This document shows, piece after piece, positions 54,501-62,361 of a DNA stretch of 64,000 bases (positions are counted from its first letter, which is position 1; the number at the start of each line of letters is the position of its first letter). Made by a program: the position numbers and the translations under genes. The stretch is from Thermacetogenium phaeum DSM 12270. Its GTDB lineage: Bacteria; Bacillota; DSM-12270; Thermacetogeniales; Thermacetogeniaceae. The notes beneath the pieces were generated by a model. The model worked only from the letters and a program-made list of their open reading frames with translations. It did not search any database and was not told the DNA's origin. Location: positions 1,668,001 to 1,732,000 of the forward strand of contig NC_018870.1 of the NCBI RefSeq assembly GCF_000305935.1. Reading direction: 5' to 3'.

Positions 54501-54911
54501 TCGAGCCAGGGTGTTGTTCACGGGTTCGTAAGCAGCTGTTACAAAAATCTGAAAAAAACCTGCATTCCCAACCGCTTTATTTATGCTATCTAACAGCCTT
54601 TCATACAGCTGAAAATTGGCAGATCTCAGTTTCTCAAGAGCAATTTGCGCTCTTTTGCTGCTTGTCGGACCGGTAAGAGCGAGAAGGTAATTAGCGAAAG
54701 CCGATTTGCCCATCCCGTACGGCCCTGTCAAAGACCAGGCGGAAACCCTCTCTCCTTCTAAAGCACATCTAAAACGGTCAAGAATCTCGAGAGTCTTCGT
54801 AGTTACCTGGTAATCTTCCATTAAAACGGTATCCTTACAATCTCTTTCTATATTTATTGAGCGAACGATGTTCATGTCTACGGTGATAAAGTCTACTAGT
54901 TTCATTTTCAT
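51501..54911 (-). CDS. Large AAA-type ATPase of the defence operon (first copy type)
   Basis: 1136 residues. Walker A SLTGPYGMGKSAF at residues 60-72 and Walker B LLIVIDEFGKNLDYM near 187-201. The YPLHPLTAVALIELCRRFAQNDR segment resembles lid regions of large defence ATPases such as BrxC/PglY. The C-terminal half is helical with a charged end. The ATG at 54911 overlaps the DUF4007 stop (ATGA). It shares the N-terminal P-loop and DEFG Walker B plan with the 1441-residue ATPase at the other end of the operon, suggesting an ancient duplication. DNA processing for modification or sensing is the likely role. Confidence 0.8.
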   Translation of the reverse strand: MKMKLVDFITVDMNIVRSINIERDCKDTVLMEDYQVTTKTLEILDRFRCALEGERVSAWSLTGPYGMGKSAFANYLLALTGPTSSKRAQIALEKLRSANFQLYERLLDSINKAVGNAGFFQIFVTAAYEPVNNTLARGLEQALMAFGISDTAEHLSKLKAFQSERFIDSHKLFTAFMDIQQSVKRPLLIVIDEFGKNLDYMSHYHDQGDIFILQQLAEADSVYIWVCLHQAFDEYVFGLSTAQRQEWSKVQGRFEDISFVEPAPQMLYLMRKALKQNNDKIVKDRIKQWAREASQLINKINIPYKNNFDEDTIASLYPLHPLTAVALIELCRRFAQNDRTLLSFMCSGQTNALPAYLEKTEFTAQERLPALGLDYLYDYFFSISTTVYSNRAESQRWIEIYDIIENAGYLSLQDHAILKTVGVLNLLSGTLGIKADLHIIYTVMRYSQGTDRDAVTLSIKNLVKRGILLYREYAGEYRLWEGSDFDVYGAIREKKARLSIGSLEALLQEYLPLSPVVASRHAYKTGTVRRFERRWLDVESLSDDLTPQNGYDGLFLYCFGTLKEPAVVPKTCRDGRPLIMAYVSSRTTLHELALEVIAARLVLEESHELAHDGVARKEVKFRIKAAEQQFREHLARLYLPGSENVLWYSEGKRVEVRDARELSSKLSDLCDRFYWKCPYIGNEMISYEKLSSAAARARRELVEAMVTSAEEEQLGLEGYGPEVAVYRSLLLAKGLHVMDEETGCWRCSLEGNDPSLKYLWDKLDECIAAAGDEGISVAEILDILHEPPFGMRQGPAPIYICLYLIVKSEEIAVFQENSYRPYMTASEMALMVKRPDLFTLKRFVSKNVEREVFDIYRHILKDAQVGGNRGLRNTTMLGVVGPIIKFINSLTAYARNTRQVSREAQQVRLAIQRSVDPMQLLFEELPRAVGIDFKEKSENNSNWRDELRRRLRAALLELGKAYPALNERVQKMMLKVFGGKNLQDLYENERKRAMQLVDICDEPELKAVLQVLARDYQDPAEWARGVAGIVVKKHMDSWNDEDFMLFAAKLRDYAHRICQLETLASLNGYFVKENTRLISIMRPGGKIRREVINIGQSQDPELRKTLSAILALPVEKARVILAALAEKIIESDSNDK

Positions 54912-55849
54912 TTAGCTCCCAGTATAGTTCTTTTCGAGTTGTAATACCTCTGCAGAGCTTCCCAGTATAGCTCTTCGGGGGCACCACTATAGTGAAGTTG
55001 AATACTGCCCATCGTATCTACCAGGGAAAAGCTCTCAAATTCCTTTCCGGCAGCATATAGACAGGAACCAACCGCACTCTCCGGCACCTTGAAAACTACG
55101 CCAGGAGAATTAAAATCATAGGTTAACCGCTGCAAAGACATGGTTTTTTGTTTTCCTGATGCATATGAGTGAATGTACGAAAAACAAGCAGCAGCAAATA
55201 TCAAAGGTGGCAGGTTAGGTTTTTCAGCAGTATCAAAACTATAATGGTTTTTTTCTTCTGCTCTGCGAATGATCCCCAGCTGAGCAAAAGGGCATTCGAT
55301 TTCATACTCTTTCGTTGACGATACATCGCTATACATCCTGATTATGCAAGAAGCATCCCTTTCAAAAGATTTCTCCGATAGTGAGGCAAAACGCGGGTAC
55401 TTTTGGGCAACACTTTTTATCACACCGGCAAGCTGTTTTATATCAAAACTCCAAAGGTTGCATTTGTTAAAGGCCAGCGGCCAACTAACTGCCTGGAAAG
55501 GCGGTATAAAGAGTTGCCAATGCAGCAACCATAAAGATGCCACATCCTCTAGGTAAGGATCCCATCCTTCATCATCTAGAAGACTGTGGCCTAACTTTGT
55601 CGGCCTTATATAACCATGAGAGTCGGGTTCAATGAGCTTGAATGCTTGACACCAGAACCGTATAGAACTGACCATATTTTTTCCAACGCCAAGACGCTCT
55701 ATTGAGTCGCGTGCTTTGAAAACATCACCATTTTGGAGCACAGCATCATAACCTTTTTTCAACCATCCATACCGCGGGGTGAATGTTTCATGCCTTCCCA
55801 TGCACGCTTGAGCAATATAGTCGTCCTGCTTCAATGTCCCCGTTTGCAT
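54908..55849 (-). CDS. DUF4007 family protein, first gene of the defence operon
   Basis: About 313 residues. GRHETFTPRYGWLKKGYDAV, then LGVGKNMVSSIRFWCQAFKL, TKLGHSLLDDEGWDPYLED and SLWLLHWQLF are the DUF4007 signature, a family that accompanies PAPS-reductase-like genes in defence islands. The central part probably forms a winged helix that could bind DNA. I take the ATG at 55849; an upstream TTG at 55873 is also possible. It lies about 60 bases from repeat copy B, so the operon promoter falls in or beside that repeat. Overlaps the next gene by four bases. Confidence 0.8.
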   Translation of the reverse strand: MQTGTLKQDDYIAQACMGRHETFTPRYGWLKKGYDAVLQNGDVFKARDSIERLGVGKNMVSSIRFWCQAFKLIEPDSHGYIRPTKLGHSLLDDEGWDPYLEDVASLWLLHWQLFIPPFQAVSWPLAFNKCNLWSFDIKQLAGVIKSVAQKYPRFASLSEKSFERDASCIIRMYSDVSSTKEYEIECPFAQLGIIRRAEEKNHYSFDTAEKPNLPPLIFAAACFSYIHSYASGKQKTMSLQRLTYDFNSPGVVFKVPESAVGSCLYAAGKEFESFSLVDTMGSIQLHYSGAPEELYWEALQRYYNSKRTILGAK

Positions 55850-55910
55850 TCCCCTGGTTCCCTTCTTTTCCAAGAAACTGCTATAAAAATACGTTCCGGT
55901 TTATCCTTGA

Positions 55911-56109
55911 GCTTGCTCCCGGACTCCGGTTTAACTCGCCCTAAGACTCATCGCATCAGGTAGCCGACCGGCTCCTATGACGGCATCCCTGTTGCAGAGT
56001 CGCCTATCTCGACATCCTGTCTCGATTCGGCTGCCGTTTGCTGCTCCTTCGTCAAGGGCGAGTAACAACCTCCGTCAGGTCGCTGCGCTGGCAAGGATTG
56101 GTGGTCTAC
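55911..56109. repeat. Dispersed structured repeat, copy B
   Basis: Nearly identical to 18840-19029 plus 19072-19082, without the 42-base insertion present there. ACTCGCCCT (55934-55942) and AGGGCGAGT (56055-56063) are kept. In the small internal hairpin CGGCA/TGCCG, this copy has TGTTG, which still pairs through G-U in plus-strand RNA. Lies immediately upstream of the defence operon. Confidence 0.85.
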
Positions 56110-56237
56110 AGGCAAAAGCTAACCCTATTTCCATATTTCGATATTTTTATCGCAATTTCCTGCCGCTAGAGGGCATGAGTTTCCCACCCAGCAACTCAGC
56201 AGACATGCCAAGCGAGCAGACATGCTGGGCGAAGACA

Positions 56238-56262
56238 TAAAAATCCGGCCGTTTCCGGCCGG
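56238..56262 (-). terminator. Intrinsic terminator of the transporter-peptidase operon
   Basis: On the minus strand CCGGCCG (56262-56256) pairs with CGGCCGG (56251-56245) around GAAA, followed by ATTTTTATG. A classical GC stem plus T-run, 43 bases after the M20 peptidase stop. Confidence 0.85.
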
Positions 56263-56305
56263 CATAAATTTCCCCGCTTTTATCTGATGGCATCCTGGAG
56301 AGGGC

Positions 56306-57538
56306 TTATGCACCATTCTGTGCCATCATCAACGCCAGCATGATCGCCGTATCCTTAACCAGGTTATCTATGACCACATATTCGTTCGGTTGATGCGCAG
56401 TTTCTTCAATAGTAGACCACACCACGGCGGGGATACCTGCCTCTCGCAGGAAGGCGGCACAGGTGCCACCCCCGATTCCTCCTATCCTGGAAGACACCCC
56501 AAACTCCTTTAAGATGCCGGACAGCTTCTTGACTATAGGTGCAGCAACCGGTGTGGGTTTTGGCGCATCCAGCCTTTGGAGAGTTTCGTATTTGATCCTC
56601 ACACCATACTCGTATTCATATTTACTCAAAAGTCTTTCGATATCCTCGATTATTTCGGCAAGGCCGATGGATGGCAAGACCCTGAAATCCACTACAAAGA
56701 CGTCCTCGCCGGGAATAACATTCGGGCTTCCCACATTACCGAACTTTTGGGTGAGTTCAAAAGTCGAAAAAGGAGGATTAAAAAGAGCATCCCGGTGACA
56801 GTATTTACCTCGAAGGAACTTGATCATATCAACCGCCAGTAAAGAGCCGATCCACCCGGCATTGATTCCCGCCAGTGGGTTGGAAGCATGGCACTCTTTC
56901 CCTTGGACATTAAACTTGCACCACAGGATCGACTTTTCCGCTATTTCCAAAAACCCTCCATCGGGGGTGCCGGAATCCGGGACCAGGGCTTCATCCCCGG
57001 GCTTGAAAAGGCCTTCCCGAACCAGGTGCTTTAATCCCTTATCACTGCCGGCCTCCTCATCGCTGACGAACAGAAGCCCTACCTTTCTTTCCGGCACCAA
57101 GCCGAGCTGTTTAAGCATTTTGACTGCAAAGGTGATACAGGCAACCGCCTGCCCGTTGTCTTCTACACCACGTCCGTATATCCGCTCTCCCTTGACAACG
57201 GGTGTAAAAGGGTCGCTTGCCCAGCTGCTTTTATCTCCGGGGGCAACCGTATCCAGGTGCGCCACCAACCATAAGGTTGGCGCTGAAGCTTCCCGGCCGG
57301 AAATGTACGCGATGAGATTGAGGCGCCTTCCCTCGGGGACCGCTTCATCGGGCACCTCTTTGATTTCCACAGGTATTCCCTGGTTATTGAGATAATCCGC
57401 CAGCCAGACCGCTCTTTTGAACTCCCCTGTCCCCCCGAAAGAGGGGTTAACTGCAGGTATCGCACAGAATTCCAGAAGGAAATTAACTATTTCACTTTGA
57501 AAACTTTCCGCCGTCCTCATTATTTCCTGTAGATTCAT
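56306..57538 (-). CDS. M20-family metallopeptidase/deacylase
   Basis: About 410 residues of the ArgE/DapE/CPG2 superfamily. Zinc ligands and catalytic residues: VAHLDTVAPGD (His, Asp), YGRGVEDNGQ (bridging Asp), VSDEEAGSDKG (catalytic Glu and ligand Glu), VPDSGTPDG and, near the end, EETAHQPNEY (His). The middle (about 190-310) is the dimerisation insert. The ATG at 57538 follows GGGAGAG. Together with the upstream M29-type gene and the opp transporter it probably degrades imported peptides or acylated amino acids. The exact substrate cannot be told. Confidence 0.88.
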   Translation of the reverse strand: MNLQEIMRTAESFQSEIVNFLLEFCAIPAVNPSFGGTGEFKRAVWLADYLNNQGIPVEIKEVPDEAVPEGRRLNLIAYISGREASAPTLWLVAHLDTVAPGDKSSWASDPFTPVVKGERIYGRGVEDNGQAVACITFAVKMLKQLGLVPERKVGLLFVSDEEAGSDKGLKHLVREGLFKPGDEALVPDSGTPDGGFLEIAEKSILWCKFNVQGKECHASNPLAGINAGWIGSLLAVDMIKFLRGKYCHRDALFNPPFSTFELTQKFGNVGSPNVIPGEDVFVVDFRVLPSIGLAEIIEDIERLLSKYEYEYGVRIKYETLQRLDAPKPTPVAAPIVKKLSGILKEFGVSSRIGGIGGGTCAAFLREAGIPAVVWSTIEETAHQPNEYVVIDNLVKDTAIMLALMMAQNGA

Positions 57539-57578
57539 GGTCAACTCTCCCTGCGAAACGGTACTTCTCCCAATACCG

Positions 57579-58622
57579 TTATTTTCCCAATTCTCTGGCC
57601 AACGGGAGCAGTTCATGGTGCACCACGACCCCTTCATCCAGCAGCATCTCCTGGTCCAGCCATACCGACGAATTCAGGCAGACGCCGTCGGCATGAGAAG
57701 CAGCCTCTCCCTGGGTCCCCTTGAAATAAGCACCTTGAAAACCGATCCCCCACTCCGTTGCCCCCCATACCCGCTCGTCCTCGGTACAAAGCCCGGTCAG
57801 TTGAGCTCCCGGGTTGAACCCGTAGCAAACATGAGCAAGGTTGAACATCTTCGGATCATCCAGCTTCTCCAGCCAGCGCTCCAGCTTCCTGGCCTCTTCA
57901 TCCCCGTTAATGGCGACGATCCGGCCTTGTTTGATAATCAGTTCAATGGGGTGAGCCAGGATACCCAGTTCCGCTTCTCCCCCTCCCGAGAAGGAACCGT
58001 CAAAGACTATTTTTCCGTTAATACTGTCCTCTACAGGAGCCCAGGCAATCTGCCCCAACAAAAAGTGTGCCCCAGGAGTATCGGCGCGCAGCTCGCTGAA
58101 AACAGGGCGGTCGGGGCTGTTTTCAAAGGAAATATCCGTTCCTTTCGGCGTCGTTATCCGCATTTTTTTCGCCTTTCTTGTCAGTTCAACAACTTTGTTC
58201 TGAAAAGCCTCCTGCTTATTAATATTAATCCTGCCGATACAGCGGACGATACGCTCCCTGTCAAGGCCTCCTAAGAAAAGATACCTGGTTCTGCCGTTGG
58301 ACACGGCCTTCGTCCAGGGGGTCGAATAGAGAAGCCATTGGGTATTGAATTCAATCCAGACATCAGCAGCGGGAATGGCTTCTTTAAGTGGCTCAGGCAG
58401 CATGGAGTCGGTGACCTTTCCATATCCCATAGGAGTGGAATGCCATGCCATTATCACCCTGGCTCCCGCCGCTTCTGCGGCCTTTGCCGTCTCCTCCGCC
58501 GGCTTGCAATCGGTGCAGGAGTCGATTGTAATGAGTACTGATTCCCCCTCCCAGACACGGCATAGGTCGTCAATAATGACACGTCCTGCTCGCGCCAGTT
58601 CCAGATCATAAATATCCGGCAT
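57579..58622 (-). CDS. M29-like aminopeptidase (AmpT/NicX superfamily)
   Basis: About 347 residues. The N-terminal domain has VLITIDSCTDCKPAEE; the C-terminal metal domain shows the pattern GGGEAELGILAHPIEL, LAHVCYGFNPGAQL and TEDERVWGATEWGIGF of COG2309 proteins, which include aminopeptidase T and 2,5-dihydroxypyridine dioxygenase. Given its place beside an M20 peptidase and oligopeptide transporter, an aminopeptidase is more likely. The ATG at 58622 lies seven bases after AGGAGG (a second ATG is one codon earlier). Confidence 0.8.
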   Translation of the reverse strand: MPDIYDLELARAGRVIIDDLCRVWEGESVLITIDSCTDCKPAEETAKAAEAAGARVIMAWHSTPMGYGKVTDSMLPEPLKEAIPAADVWIEFNTQWLLYSTPWTKAVSNGRTRYLFLGGLDRERIVRCIGRININKQEAFQNKVVELTRKAKKMRITTPKGTDISFENSPDRPVFSELRADTPGAHFLLGQIAWAPVEDSINGKIVFDGSFSGGGEAELGILAHPIELIIKQGRIVAINGDEEARKLERWLEKLDDPKMFNLAHVCYGFNPGAQLTGLCTEDERVWGATEWGIGFQGAYFKGTQGEAASHADGVCLNSSVWLDQEMLLDEGVVVHHELLPLARELGK

Positions 58623-58639
58623 CATTATACCTCCTAATA

Positions 58640-58930
58640 TTATTTCTCGGTGAGCGCTCTGGCAATACGGGCTACAGTCCGGTCGAGTTCTTCTTGAAAG
58701 CTCTTTTCGTCGTACATGCACAGCATAAGATATCCTTCGATATTTTTCCTTTCCTCCAGAAAAACGGCAGGGATGTTACCTTCATTCAAAGCATCGATCA
58801 GCATTGCGTATGCTTCCAGAAGCCGCAGCGGCCCATAGCCCGGAGGTTCGTCCAAACACCCCCGGGCACTCGTTACCATAAAACACAAAAGATCCAGCAA
58901 CTTATTTTTACTGACGATTGCCTTATCCAT
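58640..58930 (-). CDS. Small hypothetical protein (DUF6092-like)
   Basis: 96 residues, helical: KLLDLLCFMVTSARGCLDEP then YGPLRLLEAYAMLIDAL. It resembles a family I recall as DUF6092, of unknown function. It starts at the base next to the nitroreductase stop and precedes the M29 gene by 17 bases, so it belongs to the peptide-transport operon. Confidence 0.65.
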   Translation of the reverse strand: MDKAIVSKNKLLDLLCFMVTSARGCLDEPPGYGPLRLLEAYAMLIDALNEGNIPAVFLEERKNIEGYLMLCMYDEKSFQEELDRTVARIARALTEK

Positions 58931-59449
58931 TTATCCATACCCCTCCCAGCTCAAGACCTCCGCAACGTCCCTTCGCCTGGGCCTAACAGGTATTTTCTTC
59001 GGATAACCAACAGAGATGATCAACTGGGGAACAAGATGCCGCGGTAACCTTAAAACCTCCTGAACGGCCGCTTGATTGAAGGATCTGATGACACAGGTGC
59101 CCAGGCCGAGTTCGACTGCCATTAAGTTAATGTTCTCAGCAGCAAAGGCTGCATCCATTAAACTTAAAACATCCCGTCCCAAGCGGCCGCCTTTCCGCTC
59201 ACACAAATCCATGTCGGTACAGATAACCAGCATTGCCGGAGGAAGCACGGTCAATCCCGGCGCAAAAGCTTTGACTCTGGCCTTCTGCTCCTCACAGCTG
59301 ACGGCGATAAAATGCCATGGTTGAATATTGCTCCCGCTCGGTGCCCAGATCGCCGCCTCAACCAGTTTGATCAGCAGCTCCTTATCAACCGGCCTGTCAT
59401 GAAAAGATCTGATACTGCGTCTCTCAAAAATGGCCCGCCGCACATCCAT
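58931..59449 (-). CDS. Nitroreductase-family flavoprotein
   Basis: 172 residues. RRSIRSFHDRPVDKELL and AAIWAPSGSNIQPWHFIAV carry FMN-phosphate contacts, and AAENINLMAVELGLGTC plus ISVGYPKK complete the NfsA/FrxA-like pattern. An FMN-dependent oxidoreductase in the cytoplasm; the substrate is unknown. Positioned between the opp ABC genes and the peptidase genes and co-directional with them. Confidence 0.9.
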   Translation of the reverse strand: MDVRRAIFERRSIRSFHDRPVDKELLIKLVEAAIWAPSGSNIQPWHFIAVSCEEQKARVKAFAPGLTVLPPAMLVICTDMDLCERKGGRLGRDVLSLMDAAFAAENINLMAVELGLGTCVIRSFNQAAVQEVLRLPRHLVPQLIISVGYPKKIPVRPRRRDVAEVLSWEGYG

Positions 59450-59486
59450 CTATCCGATCCTTCCTTTACAGGTGTAATGGGTTAAA

Positions 59487-60461
59487 TTAAGTGAAAAGGT
59501 TACAGCGCACAAAGTGATCAGGCCCAACCTGAACCATAACCGGATCCCTTTCATAACATTCCGGTTTTACGAACGGGCAGCGGGTGTTGAAACTGCATCC
59601 CGGGGGAACATTAACAGGACTGGGTATTTCACCCTGGGATTTGATCTTTTTCGGTTTGAGATCCTCTTCCTGCTGGGTGACTACAGGTATTGACGACAGA
59701 AGCATTTGAGTGTAAGGGTGTTGCGGAGACCGGAAGAAGATTTCCGTAGGAGCCATCTCGGCTATCTTCCCCAGGTACATGATCACCACCCGTGTTGCCA
59801 CATTTCGCATCAGGCTTAAGTCATGCGTTATGAACAGATAGGAAAGGTTATACTCCTTTTGCAACCGCAACAGCATGTTGATTATTTTCGCCTGCACAGA
59901 AACATCGAGTGATGAAGTCGGCTCGTCAAGAATCATAAAAGAAGGGTTTGTTGCCAGTGCTCTGGCTATGGCCACCATCTGTCTTTCTCCCCCACCGATC
60001 ATGCGGGGGTATTTATAGAGATAACTTTCGGGAAGCTCCACCGACTCCAACAGCTGGACGATCCGATCGTGCAGCTCATGCCCTTTCGCCAGGCCGTGAA
60101 CCTTCAGCGGCAGTTCGAGAATCTTGTAAATAGTGTGTTGCGGGTTTAACGATGTCCCCGGATCCTGGAAAACGATCTGCATATCTCGCTTCAGCTCCAG
60201 CGGCCTCTGGGCAGAAGCGCAACTAATATCCTTACCCTTAAAAACAATGGTCCCGTCGGTCACACTGTACATCCCGATTACACAGTAGGCGGTAGTGCTT
60301 TTCCCCGATCCGGATTCACCCACCAACCCAACCGTTTCCCCTTCGCGTACCTCAAAGTCAATACCGTCTATTGCTTTAACAAACAGGGTCTTATCCCCTC
60401 TATGGACGGGGAAATACTTTTTCAGACCCTTGACTTCCAGTATTACTCTACTTTCAGACAC
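59487..60461 (-). CDS. oppF: Oligopeptide ABC transporter ATP-binding protein (OppF/DppF-like)
   Basis: About 324 residues. Walker A GLVGESGSGKSTT, Q-loop IVFQDP, signature in the unusual form IGGGERQMVA (MIGGGERQ instead of LSGGQ), Walker B FMILDEPTSSLD, H-loop FITHDLS. The C-terminal oligopeptide-transporter domain contains PPGCSFNTRCPFVKPEC with cysteines that can bind an iron-sulfur cluster. The GTG at 60461 behind GAGGGTG is chosen over the extended frame upstream. Partner of OppD. Confidence 0.93.
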   Translation of the reverse strand: MSESRVILEVKGLKKYFPVHRGDKTLFVKAIDGIDFEVREGETVGLVGESGSGKSTTAYCVIGMYSVTDGTIVFKGKDISCASAQRPLELKRDMQIVFQDPGTSLNPQHTIYKILELPLKVHGLAKGHELHDRIVQLLESVELPESYLYKYPRMIGGGERQMVAIARALATNPSFMILDEPTSSLDVSVQAKIINMLLRLQKEYNLSYLFITHDLSLMRNVATRVVIMYLGKIAEMAPTEIFFRSPQHPYTQMLLSSIPVVTQQEEDLKPKKIKSQGEIPSPVNVPPGCSFNTRCPFVKPECYERDPVMVQVGPDHFVRCNLFT

Positions 60462-60489
60462 AGCGGCACCCTCTTCTTCTGAATTGTAT

Positions 60490-61455
60490 TTAATCGTATT
60501 TAAAACAGGCGACCTTATGTCCGTTTCCCATATCGAAGAAATCCGGTTTCTCCTCCCGGCAGCGCTTAAACGCATAGGGGCAACGCGGCTCAAAACGACA
60601 TCCCGGCGGCGGGTTCAAATAATCCGGAATCCTGCCGGGTATGCCTTCGGCAATACCCCCACCGGAAAGCTTCGGAACACAGCTGAGCAGCATCTCGGTG
60701 TAGGGGTGCAGCGGATTGGAAAACAATTCTTCATTGTCCGAGACTTCCACCATGTTGCCCGCATACATAACGTAAATGCGATCGGCATTCTCCCTGGCTA
60801 TTCCCATTGAATGGGTAATCAGTATTAAAGAGTTGCCCCTTTTTGCAACCATCTCCCTTAACAGGGCGAGAATCTGATCCTGGATCGTCACATCCAGATT
60901 GGTGGTAGGTTCATCGGCTATGATCAGCGCTCTCTCAGTTGCCAGAGCCATAGCGATACAAATCCTCTGCCTCATACCCCCGCTCATCTGAAAAGGGTAA
61001 CTGCCCAGGATGCGGTCCGGATCCGGTAGTTTGACTTCTTTCAAGGCGTTTATTGACAGCTGCCTGATCTTCTCTTTGTCAAGGTCGCGAATTCCCGAAT
61101 TAGATATTACCGCTGCCAACTGATCGCCAATAGTGAATACAGGGTTCAGCGATGCCATTGGATCCTGAAAAATCATGGCCGCCCCCCTACCCCGCAGCCT
61201 TTTGATTTCACTCTCCTTCATTTTTAAAACATCTTTTCCCTCAAACAATACCTCGCCCTTCGGTATGTACGCCTGACTGGAGAGTATCCATAAGATCGTC
61301 TTCATGGTAGTGGTTTTGCCGCAGCCCGTTTCCCCTACAATGCTGACTTTTTCTCCTTTTCCTAGAGAAAAATTGACACCGTTCAGCACCTTCATGTATC
61401 CGCCGTATACCTTAAACCATACATACAGGTCCTGTATCTTAACCAAATCATCCAA
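60490..61455 (-). CDS. oppD: Oligopeptide ABC transporter ATP-binding protein (OppD/DppD-like)
   Basis: 321 residues. Walker A SIVGETGCGKTTT, Q-loop MIFQDPM, signature QMSGGMRQR, Walker B LIIADEPTTNLD, H-loop LITHSMG. The C-terminal peptide-transporter extension includes PPPGCRFEPRCPYAFKRC. Pairs with OppF to drive the OppB/OppC permease. It starts six bases after oppC. Confidence 0.94.
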   Translation of the reverse strand: MDDLVKIQDLYVWFKVYGGYMKVLNGVNFSLGKGEKVSIVGETGCGKTTTMKTILWILSSQAYIPKGEVLFEGKDVLKMKESEIKRLRGRGAAMIFQDPMASLNPVFTIGDQLAAVISNSGIRDLDKEKIRQLSINALKEVKLPDPDRILGSYPFQMSGGMRQRICIAMALATERALIIADEPTTNLDVTIQDQILALLREMVAKRGNSLILITHSMGIARENADRIYVMYAGNMVEVSDNEELFSNPLHPYTEMLLSCVPKLSGGGIAEGIPGRIPDYLNPPPGCRFEPRCPYAFKRCREEKPDFFDMGNGHKVACFKYD

Positions 61456-61461
61456 AAGATT

Positions 61462-62352
61462 TCACTCCTCGGTTGATAACATATCTTTTACACCATCACC
61501 AAGTAAGTTGAATGCCAATACGATAATCATAATAGCAATGGCCGGAAATATAGAAATCCACCAGTAATCTGGCAGATATTTTGCTCCGTCGGAAACCATC
61601 GTTCCTAAAGCAGGAGTCGGCGGCTGCTCTCCCAAACCGACGAAACTCAACGAGGCGCCAGTCAAGATCACCCATCCCATATCCAGCATCATTTTGGTAA
61701 ATATAGGTGCGAGACAGTTCGGCAGTATTTCCCTGAAGATAATGTGGAATCTGCTCGCTCCTATCAATTCTGCTGCCCGGACATAAACCTCATTGCGCAG
61801 AGAAGTAGCCATTCCATAGACAAGACGCGCATACCACGGCCACCAGGAAATGCAAACTGCCATCATGGAATTAAAGAGGGTCGGGCGCATAACCGCACAC
61901 ACTGCCAGGGCCAGGATCAACGGTGGAAGGGCCAGAAAAACATCGGTGATTCTCATCAAAACAGTTTCTATCAGCGTGCCCTTCATATATCCGGCGATGA
62001 GCCCAATAATCGTTCCGATGGGAACCACTACCACCAAAACCCCAATCCCCATAGTCAATGCCCCACGAAAGGCATAGATAATTCTGCTGAGTATGTCTCG
62101 ACCGAAGACATCGGTGCCAAGCAAATGATCCCATGAGGGAGCAAGATTCGCTTCCGCGTAATTGACAAATGCCCCTGCATGATGGGGGTAAGGTGCCACA
62201 AAATGCGCAAAAACTGCGCTTAAAATGATAAGTACCACAATCACAAGACCTACTACCGACATCTTATTGCGGGAAAATTTATACCAGGCCTTTTTGAAAT
62301 TCTCCAGATACCTGTTTACCGCACTATTATCTGAGGCCTTTTGAGCAATCAT
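61462..62352 (-). CDS. oppC: Oligopeptide ABC transporter permease (OppC/DppC-like)
   Basis: 296 residues. N-terminal cytoplasmic extension, first helix VVGLVIVVLIILSAVFAHFV, periplasmic-type loop with HLLGTDVFGRDILSRIIYA, then five more helices with the coupling EAA-like loop AAELIGASRFHIIFREILPN and the C-terminal NLLGDGVKDMLS. It starts nine bases after oppB and ends six bases before oppD. Confidence 0.94.
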   Translation of the reverse strand: MIAQKASDNSAVNRYLENFKKAWYKFSRNKMSVVGLVIVVLIILSAVFAHFVAPYPHHAGAFVNYAEANLAPSWDHLLGTDVFGRDILSRIIYAFRGALTMGIGVLVVVVPIGTIIGLIAGYMKGTLIETVLMRITDVFLALPPLILALAVCAVMRPTLFNSMMAVCISWWPWYARLVYGMATSLRNEVYVRAAELIGASRFHIIFREILPNCLAPIFTKMMLDMGWVILTGASLSFVGLGEQPPTPALGTMVSDGAKYLPDYWWISIFPAIAIMIIVLAFNLLGDGVKDMLSTEE

Positions 62353-62361
62353 TACCCATAA

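Larger units (their letters stand above)
55850..56305. other. Intergenic region between defence operon and M20 peptidase gene
   Basis: Holds the short operon leader (55850-55910), repeat copy B, about 120 bases of AT-rich DNA without a recognisable gene, and the terminator of the peptidase/transporter operon (56238-56262). It marks the upstream edge of the defence island. Confidence 0.5.

Noticed and set aside
34079-55873. Calling the operon BREX, Dnd or SspABCD outright
   Set aside because: No PglX methyltransferase, PglZ, BrxL, DndB, DndD, DndE, SspB or SspE was recognised. Only component families overlap, so I kept descriptive names.
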